Assembly (NCBI RefSeq): GCF_026210795.1 | Contig: NC_089455.1 | Span: forward strand, 2,542,001 to 2,606,000 | Reading direction: 5' to 3' | DNA from: Rhizophagus irregularis | Lineage: Eukaryota; Glomeromycota; Glomeromycetes; Glomerales; Glomeraceae | DNA: 64,000 nucleotides | Shown here: one piece after another, positions 22,763 to 35,834 of the stretch | Layout of the letters: each line of letters begins with the position of its first letter | Numbering within the stretch: the stretch's first letter is position 1 | Notes under the pieces: generated by a model | What the model was told of the DNA's origin: nothing | Seen by the model: the letters and a program-made list of their open reading frames with translations, nothing else | Database searches by the model: none | Translations under genes and position numbers: made by a program

Positions 22763-24264
22763 GGAAATTGCTAACTGTTATTTGGGCGATTGTCACCTGA
22801 AACTTTGATTACATGACGGAATTAATATTTTTGATTGGCCAGATTGCCCACATGATCACATCTATTTATTTGTTTATCGAATCTCATTTTTAGTATAAGT
22901 TCGTTTCCTCAGTTTTTTCAGTCTCAGTTTTTTTCAGTCTCAAGGTATTTTTCTTTTCTTTTATTTTTATTTCTAACTTACATTCTGCTTACATTTTGTT
23001 TCTTACTATTCTTTTTCATTATTTTTAGATTCTTTAGTCCTTCCAGTTTTGCAATTAAGGTTCAGTTATTTTTCACTTTACGTTTCGTTCTTTTATTTTT
23101 TTATTATTTTTATTTTGTTACTGTTTCATATTTCAGTTTTACAATTAATAAAGATATGTTTTTTTTTTGTTTTTTTTTATTTCATTTCTATCATTCCTTA
23201 CTAATTTCAATTTTTTTTACTTTATGGTTTTATTTTTTACTTGGTTTTCTATCATTACCCAACCTCCTACTATGATCATTTTTTTATTTTTTGTATTACT
23301 TCTCATTATTCCATCTTTTCGTCTCCCATTATTTTCTATTACAACTTTTCATTTTCTATTATCTCTTTTCTCTTCTGTTTACTTCCTATTATTTCCTTTT
23401 GCCTCTCATCACTCCTTATCGTCTCCTATTACTTCTCTTCATCTTTCCATTACTTCTTTTTGTCTCTCATCACTCCTTTCCATCTCCCATTACTAATATT
23501 CGTCTCCTATCACTTTTTTTTGGTTTTAATCATTCCTTATCATTTTCCATCACTCCTCTTCATCTTCCATCGCTTCTCTTTATCTTCCTATCACATCTTT
23601 TCATCTCTCATTACCCATTTTTACCTTTAATCACTCTTCTTCGTCTTCCATCACTTCTTTTTATCTCTTATTACTCCTTATCGTCTTTATCACTTCTTTT
23701 CATCTTCCATCACTTCTCTTCATCTTTTCATTACTTCTTTTTGGCTTCTATTACTCCTTTTTACCTTCCATCATTCCTTTTAATCTCTCATCATGTCCTA
23801 TTTCTCCTTTTTGTTTCCTATCACTTTTCATTACTCTTTTTATCTTCTATTACTTTCCATTACTCCATTATTGTTGTTTCATTTTTTTATTAGCATCTTT
23901 CTCCTTGATCATTGTAATTTATTTATCTTTTTTATTTATGTTATTATTTTTTTATTTGTATTGCTTCATTAAAAATAAATATGGTGATTTTTTTCTTTAA
24001 AATCGTAAATGTGAGACTTAAATTTTAATATTTGCAAATAAAAATAAAATTTCATTAAAATAAGATTTATTTTGAATAAATGTGTTTGCAAAAAATTTTA
24101 TAAAAAATATCTTCACAATAAAATTTTAAATTTAACCAATCAAAAGGTAAAAATTAGCCATCAGCCGATTTACTATATATTGTACATTATGTGACATATT
24201 TGAGAAAAAACCCAAACGATGATCGCCCAGACGATAATCACCCAGGCGACGATTAGCAATTTCC
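22763..24264. mobile_element. Mutator-like non-autonomous element, 1.5 kb
   Basis: The left end GGAAATTGCTAACTGTTA matches the inverse of the right end (GGAAATTGCTAATCGTCG). A perfect 9-bp duplication AAATTATAA flanks it (22754-22762 and 24265-24273). Further inside, GGGCGATTGTC-like phrases also pair. A 9-bp duplication is typical of Mutator-like elements. There is no transposase; the middle is a pyrimidine-rich minisatellite. Confidence 0.8.
23280..23880. repeat. Pyrimidine-rich minisatellite
   Basis: About 600 bp on the plus strand consist of imperfect units of roughly 20-25 bp such as TCATCTTCCATCACTTCTTT and TCTCTCATTACTCC. Purines are almost absent apart from A in CAT and TTA. Long open frames in all three plus frames are by-products of this composition. 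Such a tract could form a triplex or act as a promoter-like sequence, but no function is shown. Confidence 0.75.
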
Positions 24265-24273
24265 AAATTATAA

Positions 24274-25576
24274 TTATAAAAAGGAAATAATAATTTTACG
24301 CAGATGCGTTGCAACGCACTTTTCTTTTGAAAATTATTAAATAGTAAATTTGCTGATCATAATATAATTATAAATGATTAACAAATTTACTATTTAAAAA
24401 TTTCCAAAAAGAGAGTATGTTCAAATGCAGATAGTTCAAATTTTAAACCTTATAAAATCACATAACTATGATGTAATTTTAATTATTTTGACTTTAATTT
24501 TAACTTTTGATCTTTTCAAGTTGAAATATTTCAACTTTTGGGTTTTAATTTTGATTTTATATATAATTGTCGCTGGCATCTGCTACATACTGATAGATGA
24601 AATCCTAATATTTACAAATTATTATATCCTTGCTTGATTTAAATTTTATCATTTATAATTTATTCAAAATTTCAAACTGCAATAATTCTCTTAATGTATC
24701 TTTTTATTCAATAATATTTCATAACATTATTTTTTTTTCTTTTATTCATTTATTTCAAATATTAAATTTTATTAATTATTAAAATATTTTTCAATATAAA
24801 ACTATATTAATAACTTTCTATTAACAACTAATACAATTATTAATTATTATTATCTTTTCTTAAATCCCTAATGATTATTTCAATTTCAAATCAAAACTTG
24901 ATGAAATTCAATCAAAGCTTCAGCTATACCTATTTTAAATTTGGAGTGATACAAAACTATTTTATGATTAGTCCTATTTATTATGACTCATTATGATTCA
25001 TTCCTTGGCATTATGTTATTTCTCTTAAATTGATATTTTAATCCAAACTAAAATATTCAGTCCAGTCTGATCTGATTTCAAATTATAAATCTAATTCAAA
25101 TTAAATTTTACAGATTGGATTAGACTAAATTGAATAAATATTTTCGCAATACAGTTGACATTATGTTATTTTTCTTGGCATTATGTTATTTTGTCATTTT
25201 ATTGACACAATGATAATCTATTTATATTAAACTAATAATAACTAATCTAATAATATTAATATAAAATAATTATAAATAACTAACTTTAAATAAATATTAT
25301 TACAAATAACTATTATACAACTATAAAAATATGGAATCTTTACAATAGAAAAGTACAAAACTCAAAAAAATATCAAAAATTGAATTAATATTAAATCTGC
25401 ATTTATTTCAGTAAAAAAAACATAATTAGCATATAAAGTAAAATTAAAATTTTTTTTGAGTTTTGTACCTTTCTATTGCAAAAATCCCATATATTTTCTA
25501 ATTATTTCAGTTAAATCTTCTTCCTTCGATTAAATGTTTACCTATGTTTTATTCAGTATATAATTCGTTCTTTAAA
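24274..25576. other. Gene-free stretch with small palindromes
   Basis: There is no gene. Notable pieces are the perfect 12-bp palindrome GCGTTGCAACGC near 24306, a 16-bp inverted pair TTAAATAGTAAATTTG (24337-24352) with its exact inverse at 24382-24397, and the phrase GGCATTATGTTATTT repeated near 25011 and 25173. Confidence 0.5.
25332..25489. mobile_element. Small TA-flanked foldback MITE
   Basis: The ends pair over about 40 bases: TATGGAATCTTTACAATAG on the left against TATGGGATTTTTGCAATAG (inverse of the right end), then GTACAAAACTCAAAAAAA in both arms. TA lies at each boundary (25330-25331 and 25490-25491). Confidence 0.65.
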
Positions 25577-26044
25577 TAAGGGGAGTGACACATATGATGT
25601 GATTATTATAAGGGGGGGAATTCACGAATTTCTGACATATCACGTGATATTGATTATAGCCAATAAAATTAGCGTAATTTTAGCTGAAATTAAAATAATC
25701 ATTTGCCAATAAAATTCTTTTCATGTGATTTCTTTGTTTTATTAATAGTGTAACGTATTGTACATATTGTTCTTTGTTTTAACATACGTCGCACAAGCTT
25801 TATATTAAAAAAAAAAAAGCTGCGAAAAATTATCTTTCAATAGTCCCTCTTACCCGCCAATTCCAAAGTTAAAACCCGTACCTACAAAAAAAAGCAAATA
25901 AGAACGTTAAAAAGTGTTTTTATACAATAAAATACAATAAAACAAAATATTCCCACCCTTCTAGAAACTTTTACCCGGTTTAATTCTAAATTCAAAGCTG
26001 TCAATATTTACACAAAAGAACATATTACGAAGAACCCAACTTCT

Positions 26045-28240
26045 TTATTCGCCCTCTGATTGTATTTCCCAGTCATTAATTATTAAAACTCGAACATCAT
26101 CAGCGCGAATTACGAACCAAAAAATCGTCAATGGAATTGGTAGGATTCTTTTTTCTGGCTGGTCGTCTTCGTCATTTTGGATGATGATTTTTCTTATGTT
26201 GAGTAACAATAGAAAGTGTTGGGAAGTATGCATTACATTCAGGACAACAGAGACGACCATAAGTATTTGCATTAATTGAAGGACAGTGGACATCATATCC
26301 AGGTATCTTGAGCTTATCACAGTATTCTAATATATGAATCAGGTTTAAAAAATGCCCATCATTTCCTTTTGTTACAGGTGGGAGAAACCCATCATTTTCT
26401 GCGAGAAGAATGGCTGCCTCCACCATTACGCTTAGGTGGCTTGACAAGGCATCCTCGCATTTCTTAATATCAAGTGAATATTGACACATTCAGTGTGGTT
26501 TTCTAACCATTTCCAAGGTACAACTGACTCGTTAGTACCTTCTTTTTCAGATCCAGGAAATATAATATCATTGAATGGGGAACTTTTTTGATCAGTGTAT
26601 TGCACGGTGACTGGTTTCCCGAAAATAGGATCACGTTTCCAGAGAGCACACAATGCCTCACCAGCATAACGAAAATTCTTCATTGCAAGTTTTGAATCAT
26701 TAACCTGGCCTTGAGAATTAAGGTGAGAACCATATTTGTTGATTGGTAATGTTATGCCAGCAAGTTTTTGAGAGAGCGTTGCCATACTACGCTCAACAGG
26801 GTTATACGATGATTAACCAGATGCGTGCGTCTGAATAGAAAGGTAATCAAGGTCAAAAGCACGGAACATTCTACAATACTGGTATATATTTTTCATATGA
26901 CGGGGATTTTCGTCCGGACTTTCATCAACTAAAATAATCCAAATTGGTTTTATATGGCTGTCAATTTTCAATATTTCATCAAAAACGACTGTCTTGAGTT
27001 AGCGAATTAAGATCAATTATATGAGTGGCAGAGCTTGTGCCAACTTAATATTGTGGATGTATAAAAATCAAAAGTTGACCATTACGAAAAGTATCATTCG
27101 TATCACTTGGGTTAATTAGTAAGTAAACTGATAGGATGAGTTTTTGCTACATACTGATCGGAAAATCATGATCAGGTAGTGTAATGCAAAATTTCTTGAA
27201 AACTTTGTAAAGTTTGAAATGTTCTTCCAACTGCAGGAATACCAAGAGGAACCTTGGCTTTATCGTCCTGTGAAATAATAACAGAATGTGTTGAAAATAA
27301 TGCTGCAAACTGTTTTGCTCCTTTCACAGATGCAAGAAAATAATGTTCATCAATATACTCGTTTCTTTTACTTCGTGAAACTGAAGCATTTGCAACAATA
27401 GCTGGATGGTAATGTAACTTTGCTGCTTTAGTATTTGACCGAGATGGTAGCAAGTAATTGTTGAGGGTGGTGCGAGAGAGATATTCGTTATATTTGGAAT
27501 TAAGATCCTCTCGAAGATGACGAATGGTTCGAACTTTAATAATTTCTTTTCTTCTCTTTTTATCTGCAGCTCCGAACTTAATGCATTCATGTATATGCTC
27601 AATTAAATTGGGATATTGAGTTAAAAAAGGTGGACGACCAGGTGAATCATATAGTATCACTTCTTGGTGCTTTTGTAAGAGTCTCGCTTTTTTTGCTCTA
27701 CTTTTTTGTTGATATCCTGCTTGACGCTTCAACTTCTTAATCTTGTTATCCTCATCATGCAGAACTTGCTTGAGAGTTGCCATATGCTCCAACAAATTAT
27801 TCCGAATCTCCAAGTCATTAGTAGAATTATAAATTCGTTGAAGTTCAGCAAGCTTCGTATTAGTTGTATTAATGGTTTCCATGGCTTTTCTCTGTGCAGC
27901 AGCATTAGGAGGCGGAGTAGAATCAGCTACAATAATATCTTCAATAGGCTTTTGAAGGACTTGGTTGGTTTGAGCAGACTTTGGATTTTGAGATGTATTG
28001 GGCTGTAATTGATTAATTCGCATAAAACCTTGGATTGGAATTGGAGTTGCCAAGTATTCTCTGATTTTACTTTCAATATCTTCAGGTTTATGTCAAATTT
28101 CTTTCCATATATTATTACATTCTGCACATAAACTAACTTTTGGGTATGTAGGGTTTCTTGTATTTACCATACGATAATATCCAAAAGCATTACAAGAACC
28201 TTTGGTATTGGTTTGTAGAAGTCTTATAAACGTAAAATTT
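26045..28240 (-). pseudogene. DDE-type transposase-like protein, broken, family not named
   Basis: Read on the minus strand: a CAEC zinc pair near 28130; a Gln/Lys-rich helical region; a DNA-binding-like Lys/Arg stretch near 27720; and HYHPAIV and SQDDKAKVPLG (candidate first Asp, about 27260). After a frameshift at about 27172 come DHDFP and LILSVYL with stops; then VDESPDENPRH (second Asp, about 26920); YNPVERSMATLS (candidate Glu, about 26790); NFRYAGEALC; and a terminal C2H2-like finger (CPECNAYFPTL...HKKNHH, about 26200). Stops and frameshifts show decay. I recall many proteins of this layout in Rhizophagus, but I cannot assign a superfamily. Confidence 0.65.
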
Positions 28241-28355
28241 ATTATATTTTGGTGTAGTCAGAAAAGCCTGCATGTTGAAGTCTCAGATGTAAAAATTTTT
28301 CACAGACGTGAAAATTTTAACGATCAAACTTTCACAAATCAAGGGGTACCATATG

Positions 28356-29816
28356 TAGCATAGCAGGCTTTCGATTTTATCACACGGATTTTTTCGATTT
28401 TATCACGTGATATACAATTCTGATATGAAACATTGTTTAATTTTTTGAAAAATTCGGCATATTAATATATCCTTAAATTCTATCAATATATATGTCCTAT
28501 ATTAAATTTTAATTATACCAATTTTTATTAAAATCAGATTATTATTGGCTAACTTTTATATATAACAACTTATTAATTTAACGTGATCAATACATTTTTT
28601 TGATATAAATGTTTGGTGAATTCAAAATTCTACATAATAATTATAACTCAAACTTTCCAAATTAATAAATAGCAACTTGATATACTTGTATTCAAAATTT
28701 TACTGAATATGGATGTAAAATAAAGAACTTTAATATATATCATCTGTGTAAAATTAAAATCGAACATAATTCTTATAAAAAAAATGCAAATAATTTAACT
28801 TATATATAAACTAGGCGGACGTTTTTATATTCACTTTAAAGAATAGACCAAGTCCTATCCAACAAATTAAAAATTACTTTGGTTGAATCATTGGTTGATA
28901 AATAAATGCGTTCAACACATTTATTCCTAATTATGAATTTGATTGTCAACATTTCTATATGTAGTGAATCAATTGGAAAGATCTTCGATTCCAAAATTAG
29001 AGTGTAATTTAATCTTTTAAAATGTAAAATTATTTGTTTAGCCAATATACACACTGAGAAAATAATACCATATTACTAATATTACATCATAAAATTTCTT
29101 ACCAAGAAGTTATTTCTAAGATTTTGTATTTTAAAGGAATGAAAAAGAGTCATTCACTATTCAAAGAAAATAAAATAATAGATAGATCAGTTTCTAACAG
29201 AGAAAAATTATGTAAATAATTTATTATAAAACCAAAAAAATTTTTTTTTTAAGAAGTTGTTAAATATACAAAGAAAAGAGCTTCTTCAAAAGAGTTCTTC
29301 CATCATAAATTTCAATAAACATATAGTAGATTAAAAAGCTTAAGTAAAAACAAACCTTTGAATATGTCTGTTTCCATTGTTACAAATAGATCTCATATTT
29401 CTTTGTTTCTTCAGCTTATTACAATTTGAAAGAAAATGTACTATGCTTATTTTCGTTTTATAAGAAGTTTTCAAGTATTTATAACTTCTGGATTCCGTCT
29501 CCAATAGCCAGATTCCTTTGTAATATGTTTAAACATAACCTGAAGAATCGATTTTTTTTATTGTCCTTCGCTATTAAATTTTTTGTGGCACAATTAAAAT
29601 AAATTAATACAATTATCATATGCCGATACATTTGATATCCAGCCAATAAAATACATATCTATATAACAAACAATTACGTCAGTGTTACGACTGTTATGTC
29701 ATTTAAAATTACTTGAAAACTTGATGATTTACTTAAATTTTATTTGTTATTTAAGTAAAAATCACATTTGCCAATTGTCATGTGATTATTCGAAAATCGG
29801 AAAGCCTGCTATGCTA
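28356..29816. mobile_element. Nested non-coding TIR element, 1.46 kb
   Basis: The ends are TAGCATAGCAGGCTTTCGAT on the left and TAGCATAGCAGGCTTTCCGA as the inverse of the right end. CCATATG (28349-28355) and CCATGTG (29817-29823) flank it and are probably a 7-bp target duplication with one change. I find no transposase motif in any frame. It lies inside the TAA-flanked transposon. Confidence 0.7.
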
Positions 29817-32614
29817 CCATGTGTATCAAAACTATAAATTTTTTTTGTGGTATATTGATAAGAAATTTTTCCGTTATTTTTATCTAAATGTTCAAAAATA
29901 ACTTTTACATTATGAAATTAAAAAATTTTTACATATTAAAAGGTTGAGTGTTACATTTTGTATTGACGTTGATTAAAAAAATTTTTACATAAAAGTTGAG
30001 TGTTACATTTTGTATTGACATTAATTAGTAAAGAAAAAAAAGATTTGGGACGATATCAAATTGATGATAGTAATTGGTTAAATGTATATTATTTAATAGA
30101 TCACGTGACAATAAATTTCACGAGGGGAGGGGTCAGCTTTATTGTAACCCTATAATGACGTGATATGTGTCGCTCCCCTAATTATTCTTCTAATTACATG
30201 ACTATCCCAATATCTAAGATTACAATATTCTATTTAATTTTAATGGCATTTAGAACTCTTTTAATGTAAATCCTTATTGTAAATTTAATGTTAAATCCTT
30301 TTCATTTAAACGTACGTTTATTACTTCTCTTTAAAATTTTATTTGTATTTTGTAATTTAATAGTTTAACTTTGCTTATAAGATTTTAATACATAAAGTAA
30401 TTCTAATGTTCTATAAGATTGCATTATGAAAATAAAGGATCTGAGTTAATGTCCATAAGCAACTTCTTAAAAAATTGAGTTTTTTATTAAACTATTAATT
30501 AAATACCAGATATAAGCTAATAAACTATTAATAGTTACTTTCAACTTAGAAATTCTTTCACCTTTATTGACAGATAAAAATGATTGTAATGAATAGTTTA
30601 GTGTATTTAATATAGCTTCTACAGACGCTTATCTGTCTGAAAGGTATTCAAAATTATTATTAGTTACAATTTCAATAATAGATATTGGTATGCCAGAAGG
30701 AGTCTTTTCAGTTTTATGCAAGTTTACCAAAAGGACACCCTTAAAAGTAGTAATTTCATCCTTATAATTAATAAAATTTAAGTAATCAATAAGATGATTT
30801 TTATAATTCCCAAAATATTTAAATATTAAATTATCTCATGTCAGAAAATTTTCAGATAGTTTTTCAATACATTAAAAAAGCTGATATATGTCTTTGACAA
30901 TCAATTCAACTGTAATATTTAGTAGTTTAACAGATTTATTAAATATTCAACTCATTTAATTCTAAAATTTCTGGTTTTTCATCTATCTGAACTTACATTG
31001 CATCAACCTAGTTTCAACATTCATTGTAATTTGTAAATGTCTTAATATGATGATAATAGTTATATTACAATTAGTTTTCTGAACTGATCAAGATTTTATT
31101 ATAAATAAATTCATTAATACTATAACAAATTATTTAATTGGTAGAAAAATTTGGTATAATACAATAAAATATTAAAAAATTAATACATTTGTAAAACATT
31201 ATTATTATAAAAGAAAAAGAAAACTTTTGAAATATAAATTACTTATCTTTTGATAAATAAATTAAAAATGGTAAATGGTAAAATTGCTTATTTAAAAAAA
31301 ATTTTATAAAACTAATATCAAATTGCTTTTTATATTAAAATTTATCTTGCAAAATTTTTGTTATACTAAAAAAAAATTCATTTTAAATAAAAGAAATTTA
31401 ATATAAAAAGGGTTATTTACATAAATGAATTTATAATTTTTTTTTATTTAACATTATACTGCATTTTATTAGTAAAATTTAATGCAATAAATTTTTTTTA
31501 TATAATTAAATACATATTATACTAAGAATTCATTATATTGTGGAATTCATTATATCAAAATTTGCTATAGAAAGTGCTAACTGTAATAATATTAAAAATT
31601 AAAATATATAAGTTATTTTATATTACATAATTTTGTAATTTATATTATATAATATTTATAATCAGTAAATTTATAATAATTAAATCTTTTACTTGCTTAA
31701 ATATAATAAAAAATTATATTTTAATTCTTTTGCTAATTTTAAAATGAAGAAAAATAATTTATTTTAGTTTAATTAGTTTAATTGTAAAAATAAATAAGAC
31801 AGTTTGTAATATTGAGAAAGTATTAATATCTGGTGTTTATTTAGTTAAAATATTTTTGATAAACTAATAAAAATATTTATTGATAAGTCTATTAATTTTG
31901 TATTTAGAAAATAGTGTACTAGAATCCTAAATAATACTAATACAATTTACAAATAAACTTTAAATACTAAAGTTTATGGTATAATTCTATTAATATTGAA
32001 ATTAAAAATATGATTTTACTATCATTAGAATTCTTTTATTAAAACAAATCTAATGATATAAATTTTATTAAAATCATTACTAATTATATTAAAAACTGAA
32101 GTATATGCAATAACAAAATTTTGAAAATATCCCTGTAATATACAACTTTTGAAAAATTTTAATATAAACTTTAAGCAAATTTAAATATGAGTTATATTAA
32201 TATTGTTCAGAATTCTGGTATATTAATTTTAAACTTAAATATAGAATATACTTTTTGGAAAATATAATTATAATAATAAATTTGTATGAATATAAAAATA
32301 AATTTTGGCCAGTTAATAAAAGAATAGCTGGTATTTCTTTTTATTATAATAAGAGTGATATATATTTATTTAAAAGGTTAATTTAACAATTATTATTTTT
32401 ATATATTAGTATTATTATATTAAAATTAAGATCAGTATATAAGAATTATTTATTATGTTAGGATTAGGATTAGTATATTAGATTATAATTGCATTAGAAT
32501 CATTAGTATATTGAATTATAAATAATTATAATTGCATTTAGTTAAAATTAAAATAATTATAATTGCATTAGAATTAGAGTTAGTATATTAAATTATAGAA
32601 AATTTCAAAGTTTG

Positions 32615-32988
32615 CACAGGGTGTTTAAACACGGATCATGTGAAATATAATGACACCAATGTCACATCCTCTTATTTTTTCTATGTAATATATGTATTTT
32701 TGACTGCTTTGCAAATTTACTTAAAAATAAAGAAGGTTTTAAATGCCAGTTTTGACTTTTGACTTATATATGAAAAACTGTCTTTGCCGATTATTTCCTA
32801 AATTTTTTTAAGAATGATTAGCAAAATCAATTATTTATAGGTAAAGTCAAAACTGATATTCAAATGCACCTTTGATGCCTTAGGTAAACTTATAGAGTAG
32901 GCAAAAATCCATTTATCTACTAATTTTGAAGTTTGTATTATTAGTCAAAATGGAAATAATCACATGATCTGAGTTTAAACACTCTGTG
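32615..32988. mobile_element. Foldback MITE, 374 bp
   Basis: The left end CACAGGGTGTTTAAACACGG pairs with the inverse of the right end, CACAGAGTGTTTAAACTCAG. The following ATCATGTGA is also shared, and the arms continue to pair in the middle (GCATTTAAAACC-like phrases). No clear target duplication was found. Confidence 0.6.
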
Positions 32989-33417
32989 TACAAATAAAAA
33001 TTGGCTAAATTATAATTGCATTAGGATTGGATTAGTATATTAGCATTTATTATATTGGATTATAATTGCATTAAAATTAAAGTCAAAGTGTTTAATTTAT
33101 AATTTATGTAATAAAATTATCAATAGTTAGATAATTTTTTTATTAATATATAATAAAATTTATTGCAATAGTTGTGAACTTAAAAAACTAATAAATTTTA
33201 CAGTAAACAAACAGTTATTTTATTACTATTTGATTAAGGTGATAAATTTATTTATTTATTTTTTTATTTAAAATTTTCTTAAAAATTTAAAATTTAAATA
33301 AAATAAAATAAGTTTAACTTGTAAAGTTTAATAATAAAATTTCCTAAAAAAAAATATATAAGTTTTTTTTTTAAAAAAAATAAATATATCTAATATATAT
33401 ATAGTAAATTTTATTTA

Positions 33418-33595
33418 CCGTATTTTTCCAAAATTAGTCATCCCAAAATTAAGCACCCCTACCAACTTTTTGAACTTTGATAAAAAGATTTTTATATAAA
33501 ATAATAGTAAAAAAACTTTCAAAATTAAGCACCTTCCCAAGTTTTTTAACCAAAATCCTTGTAAAAAAGGAGTGACTAATTTTGGAAAAATATGG
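33418..33595. mobile_element. TA-flanked MITE, 178 bp
   Basis: The left end CCGTATTTTTCCAAAATTAG matches the inverse of the right end (CCATATTTTTCCAAAATTAG). TA flanks both sides (33416-33417 and 33596-33597). The inside repeats AAAATTAAGCACC twice. The form is that of a Tc1/mariner-type MITE. Confidence 0.75.
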
Positions 33596-35564
33596 TATTA
33601 ATTATTATATAAATTAATAATATAATTAATTATATAATAGAATTCAAATTAACTAATCTGAAATTAAAGGTTTAGATTAATTATTTTAAATTTTAAATTA
33701 CTTTAATTTACAGTACGTCAAGCACAATTATCAAAAAAAATTTTTAAGCGGCCAAATTTTTTACATTATGTAATACTAATCCTGTAATTTTATTGGTCAA
33801 ATTTATTTAATTTAAGTGATAATTCTTAATTCTAGCCAAATTTACATAGTTAATAATTAAACGAAAGTAATTTTGGCCAGACTTACATGTAATTCTGGTC
33901 AGAATAAAACGGCCAAATATTTAATTTAATAGTAAAATATTTCAACTTTGAATTGCTACTACTTTATTAAAAAATACTTTACAGGAAATTTAAAAACATA
34001 GTTTTATTAAGCTTAATCTGGTTTATCATTGTACATTTATACTTTATGTTTATCTTTTTTTTTGAATGAATAGTAGTGATTTAAATTTCATCAAATTTAA
34101 TTGCTGGGACTAAGTTGTATGTACTGTATAATTATTAAAAATTTATTATTTACTATAAATTAATATATTGTTATTTTATTAATAATATTAATTTTTCATT
34201 AATTAATAATACTAGTTTATTTTTATTTTTTAATTTTAAAATATAAGATTAGATCAATTAGATTTTAATATATTAAAAAAAAAAAAAAAAGAATAATTTA
34301 CAAAATTTTTTAAAATTGTTATTTAGTATAAATTAAATTTTGAAAATATAAGAAAAAAGTAGTTTATAAATTAGATTTTTATAGAAAAAAAATTTTTTAC
34401 AATATAAAAAAAAAATGAAATTATTTTATAAATAAATTTTTTTTATATTTATATAAGAAAAAAATGATTTTATAATAAAATTATTTTATAAAATAATTTT
34501 TTTTATTTTTTCAGTTTTTTTAAAATTAAGAAAAAAAAAGTAGAAATTAAAAAATTGATAAAATTTTTACTTTTTAATGTTAATGCTCATATATTACAAT
34601 ATATATAAACTAAGAATAAATTTTGTTAAACAGAAAATTAAATTAGTTTAACTTAAATATAATAATTTTTTTTTTTTATAAAGAAAAGTATTTATTTAAA
34701 TTATTCTGAAAAAAATAAAAGTTAAATTGATGTAATATAAATACTATATATTCTTATTGTAAAATTTGTTAAAATTAATTTTATATTTTTATAGACTTTT
34801 AAAATCTTAAATCTGTTTAAAGGAAAACTTAATTAATGAAAAAAAAAGTAAATAAAGAATTTAATGAAAGTTTTTTAAAAAAATTTCTTTATAGTAGTAA
34901 GTAATAAAAAAAATTGAAAAAAAAAGCAGAAAACTTTTAAAATATAGTTAAAAAAAAAAAACCTCTCTATAATCACATCCTTTCCAAAAAAAATAGATGT
35001 GATTATAAAAGGACTTTTCTATAATTTTTTTATGGTAATTTTGGACCAATAAAACCAGTGTTTTTAAATTACGTGTGACAAGAAAATTTCCAATGAAAAA
35101 AACTAAATATTTATTTGATTATATTATAACACATAACACATAACACAATAACTTGATTACGAAAATTAGCATATTAATTGTTGCTATTGAATTTATACTT
35201 TAGGATTTATTTACTGACTATATCTAGATTAGTTTGTATCGTAATTAATAATAGTTATTTACGTAATGCGATGAACGCTAAAATTTTAGTCCCTAAAAAT
35301 TTTTTTTTGTTGACTAATTTACTTTGTCGTCACCAAATATAATAAAATATAAAATATATTGTCTTGAAAAGAGATCAATAATCACGTTAAAATGACCTAA
35401 TTCCGGTAAAAAGGTTTGATTCATTTATCCGATATAATCGTAATGTTTTATTCTCAGCGACAACAATATGCTTGTTTAACGCTTTTAAATTCTAAGTTGA
35501 ATTAATAGAGTTCAAAGTAAAGCAAGTAAAATCACGTGATTATTTATCTTATGAGAGAGAGAGG

Positions 35565-35640
35565 AGTTCCTTGATTTGTTAAAGAGAGAGAGAGAGTTAC
35601 TTTTTTTTTTATTTTGTTAAAGAGAGAGAGAAGCGGAATT
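35565..35640. repeat. GA-rich microsatellite
   Basis: The phrase TTGTTAAAGAGAGAGAGAG occurs about three times between poly-T tracts. It lies about 430 bp downstream of the BTB gene. Confidence 0.6.
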
Positions 35641-35834
35641 GTTTTTTGTGGTGAATGTTCAATTTTTTTTTTGCTTACTTTTTTTTAAAAAACTTAAATC
35701 TTACAAGAATATTTTCATATATTATAACTCTTAAATCTAACGCGTTTCTTTTTAAGAAAAATTTCTATAATTTTTTTCTAAAACTTAAGATACGATGGTT
35801 ATTTCCCTTAATAAGAAAATTTTTTTTTTTTTTA

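Larger units (their letters stand above)
21895..22780. repeat. Direct duplication flanking the TTAA MITE
   Basis: A block containing ATCCAGTAATTCAATTTTTA, GGTTGGATTCAGCTCAT and a phrase ending AAAATT is present at about 21907-22040. It recurs, diverged, at about 22624-22760. The TTAA MITE lies between the two copies. The nested 300-bp element carries a similar CATCCAGTAATTCAATTTTA phrase inside. Confidence 0.55.
25580..30178 (-). mobile_element. 4.6 kb TIR transposon with TAA target duplication
   Basis: The left end starts GGGGAGTGACACATATGATG. The inverse of the right end starts GGGGAGCGACACATATCACG. TAA flanks both sides (25577-25579 and 30179-30181). A 3-bp duplication of this kind is known for PIF/Harbinger and for Zator. 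The minus strand carries a broken DDE-type protein gene (26045-28240). A second, non-coding element (28356-29816) is nested in its 5' part. Confidence 0.75.
30182..35560. other. Gene-free, extremely AT-rich stretch
   Basis: No gene is visible over about 5.4 kb. Long poly-A and poly-T runs dominate 33200-35000. Around 32400-33090 the phrase ATTATAATTGCATTAG recurs at least six times as a degenerate tandem array and is interrupted by the foldback at 32615-32988. An 11-bp hairpin ATAATCACATC (34969-34979, inverse at 34996-35006) resembles the ends of the TA element at 7966-8926 and may be a deletion relic. Confidence 0.5.

Noticed and set aside
23167-23893. Long plus-strand frames rich in Phe, Ser, Leu and Ile
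   Set aside because: All three frames are open because the DNA is a pyrimidine minisatellite; there is no start context or domain.
25040-25140. Imperfect inverted repeat CAGTCCAGTCTGATC / GATTGGATTAGACTAAATTG
   Set aside because: Pairing is weak and no duplication flanks it; it could be chance in AT-rich DNA.
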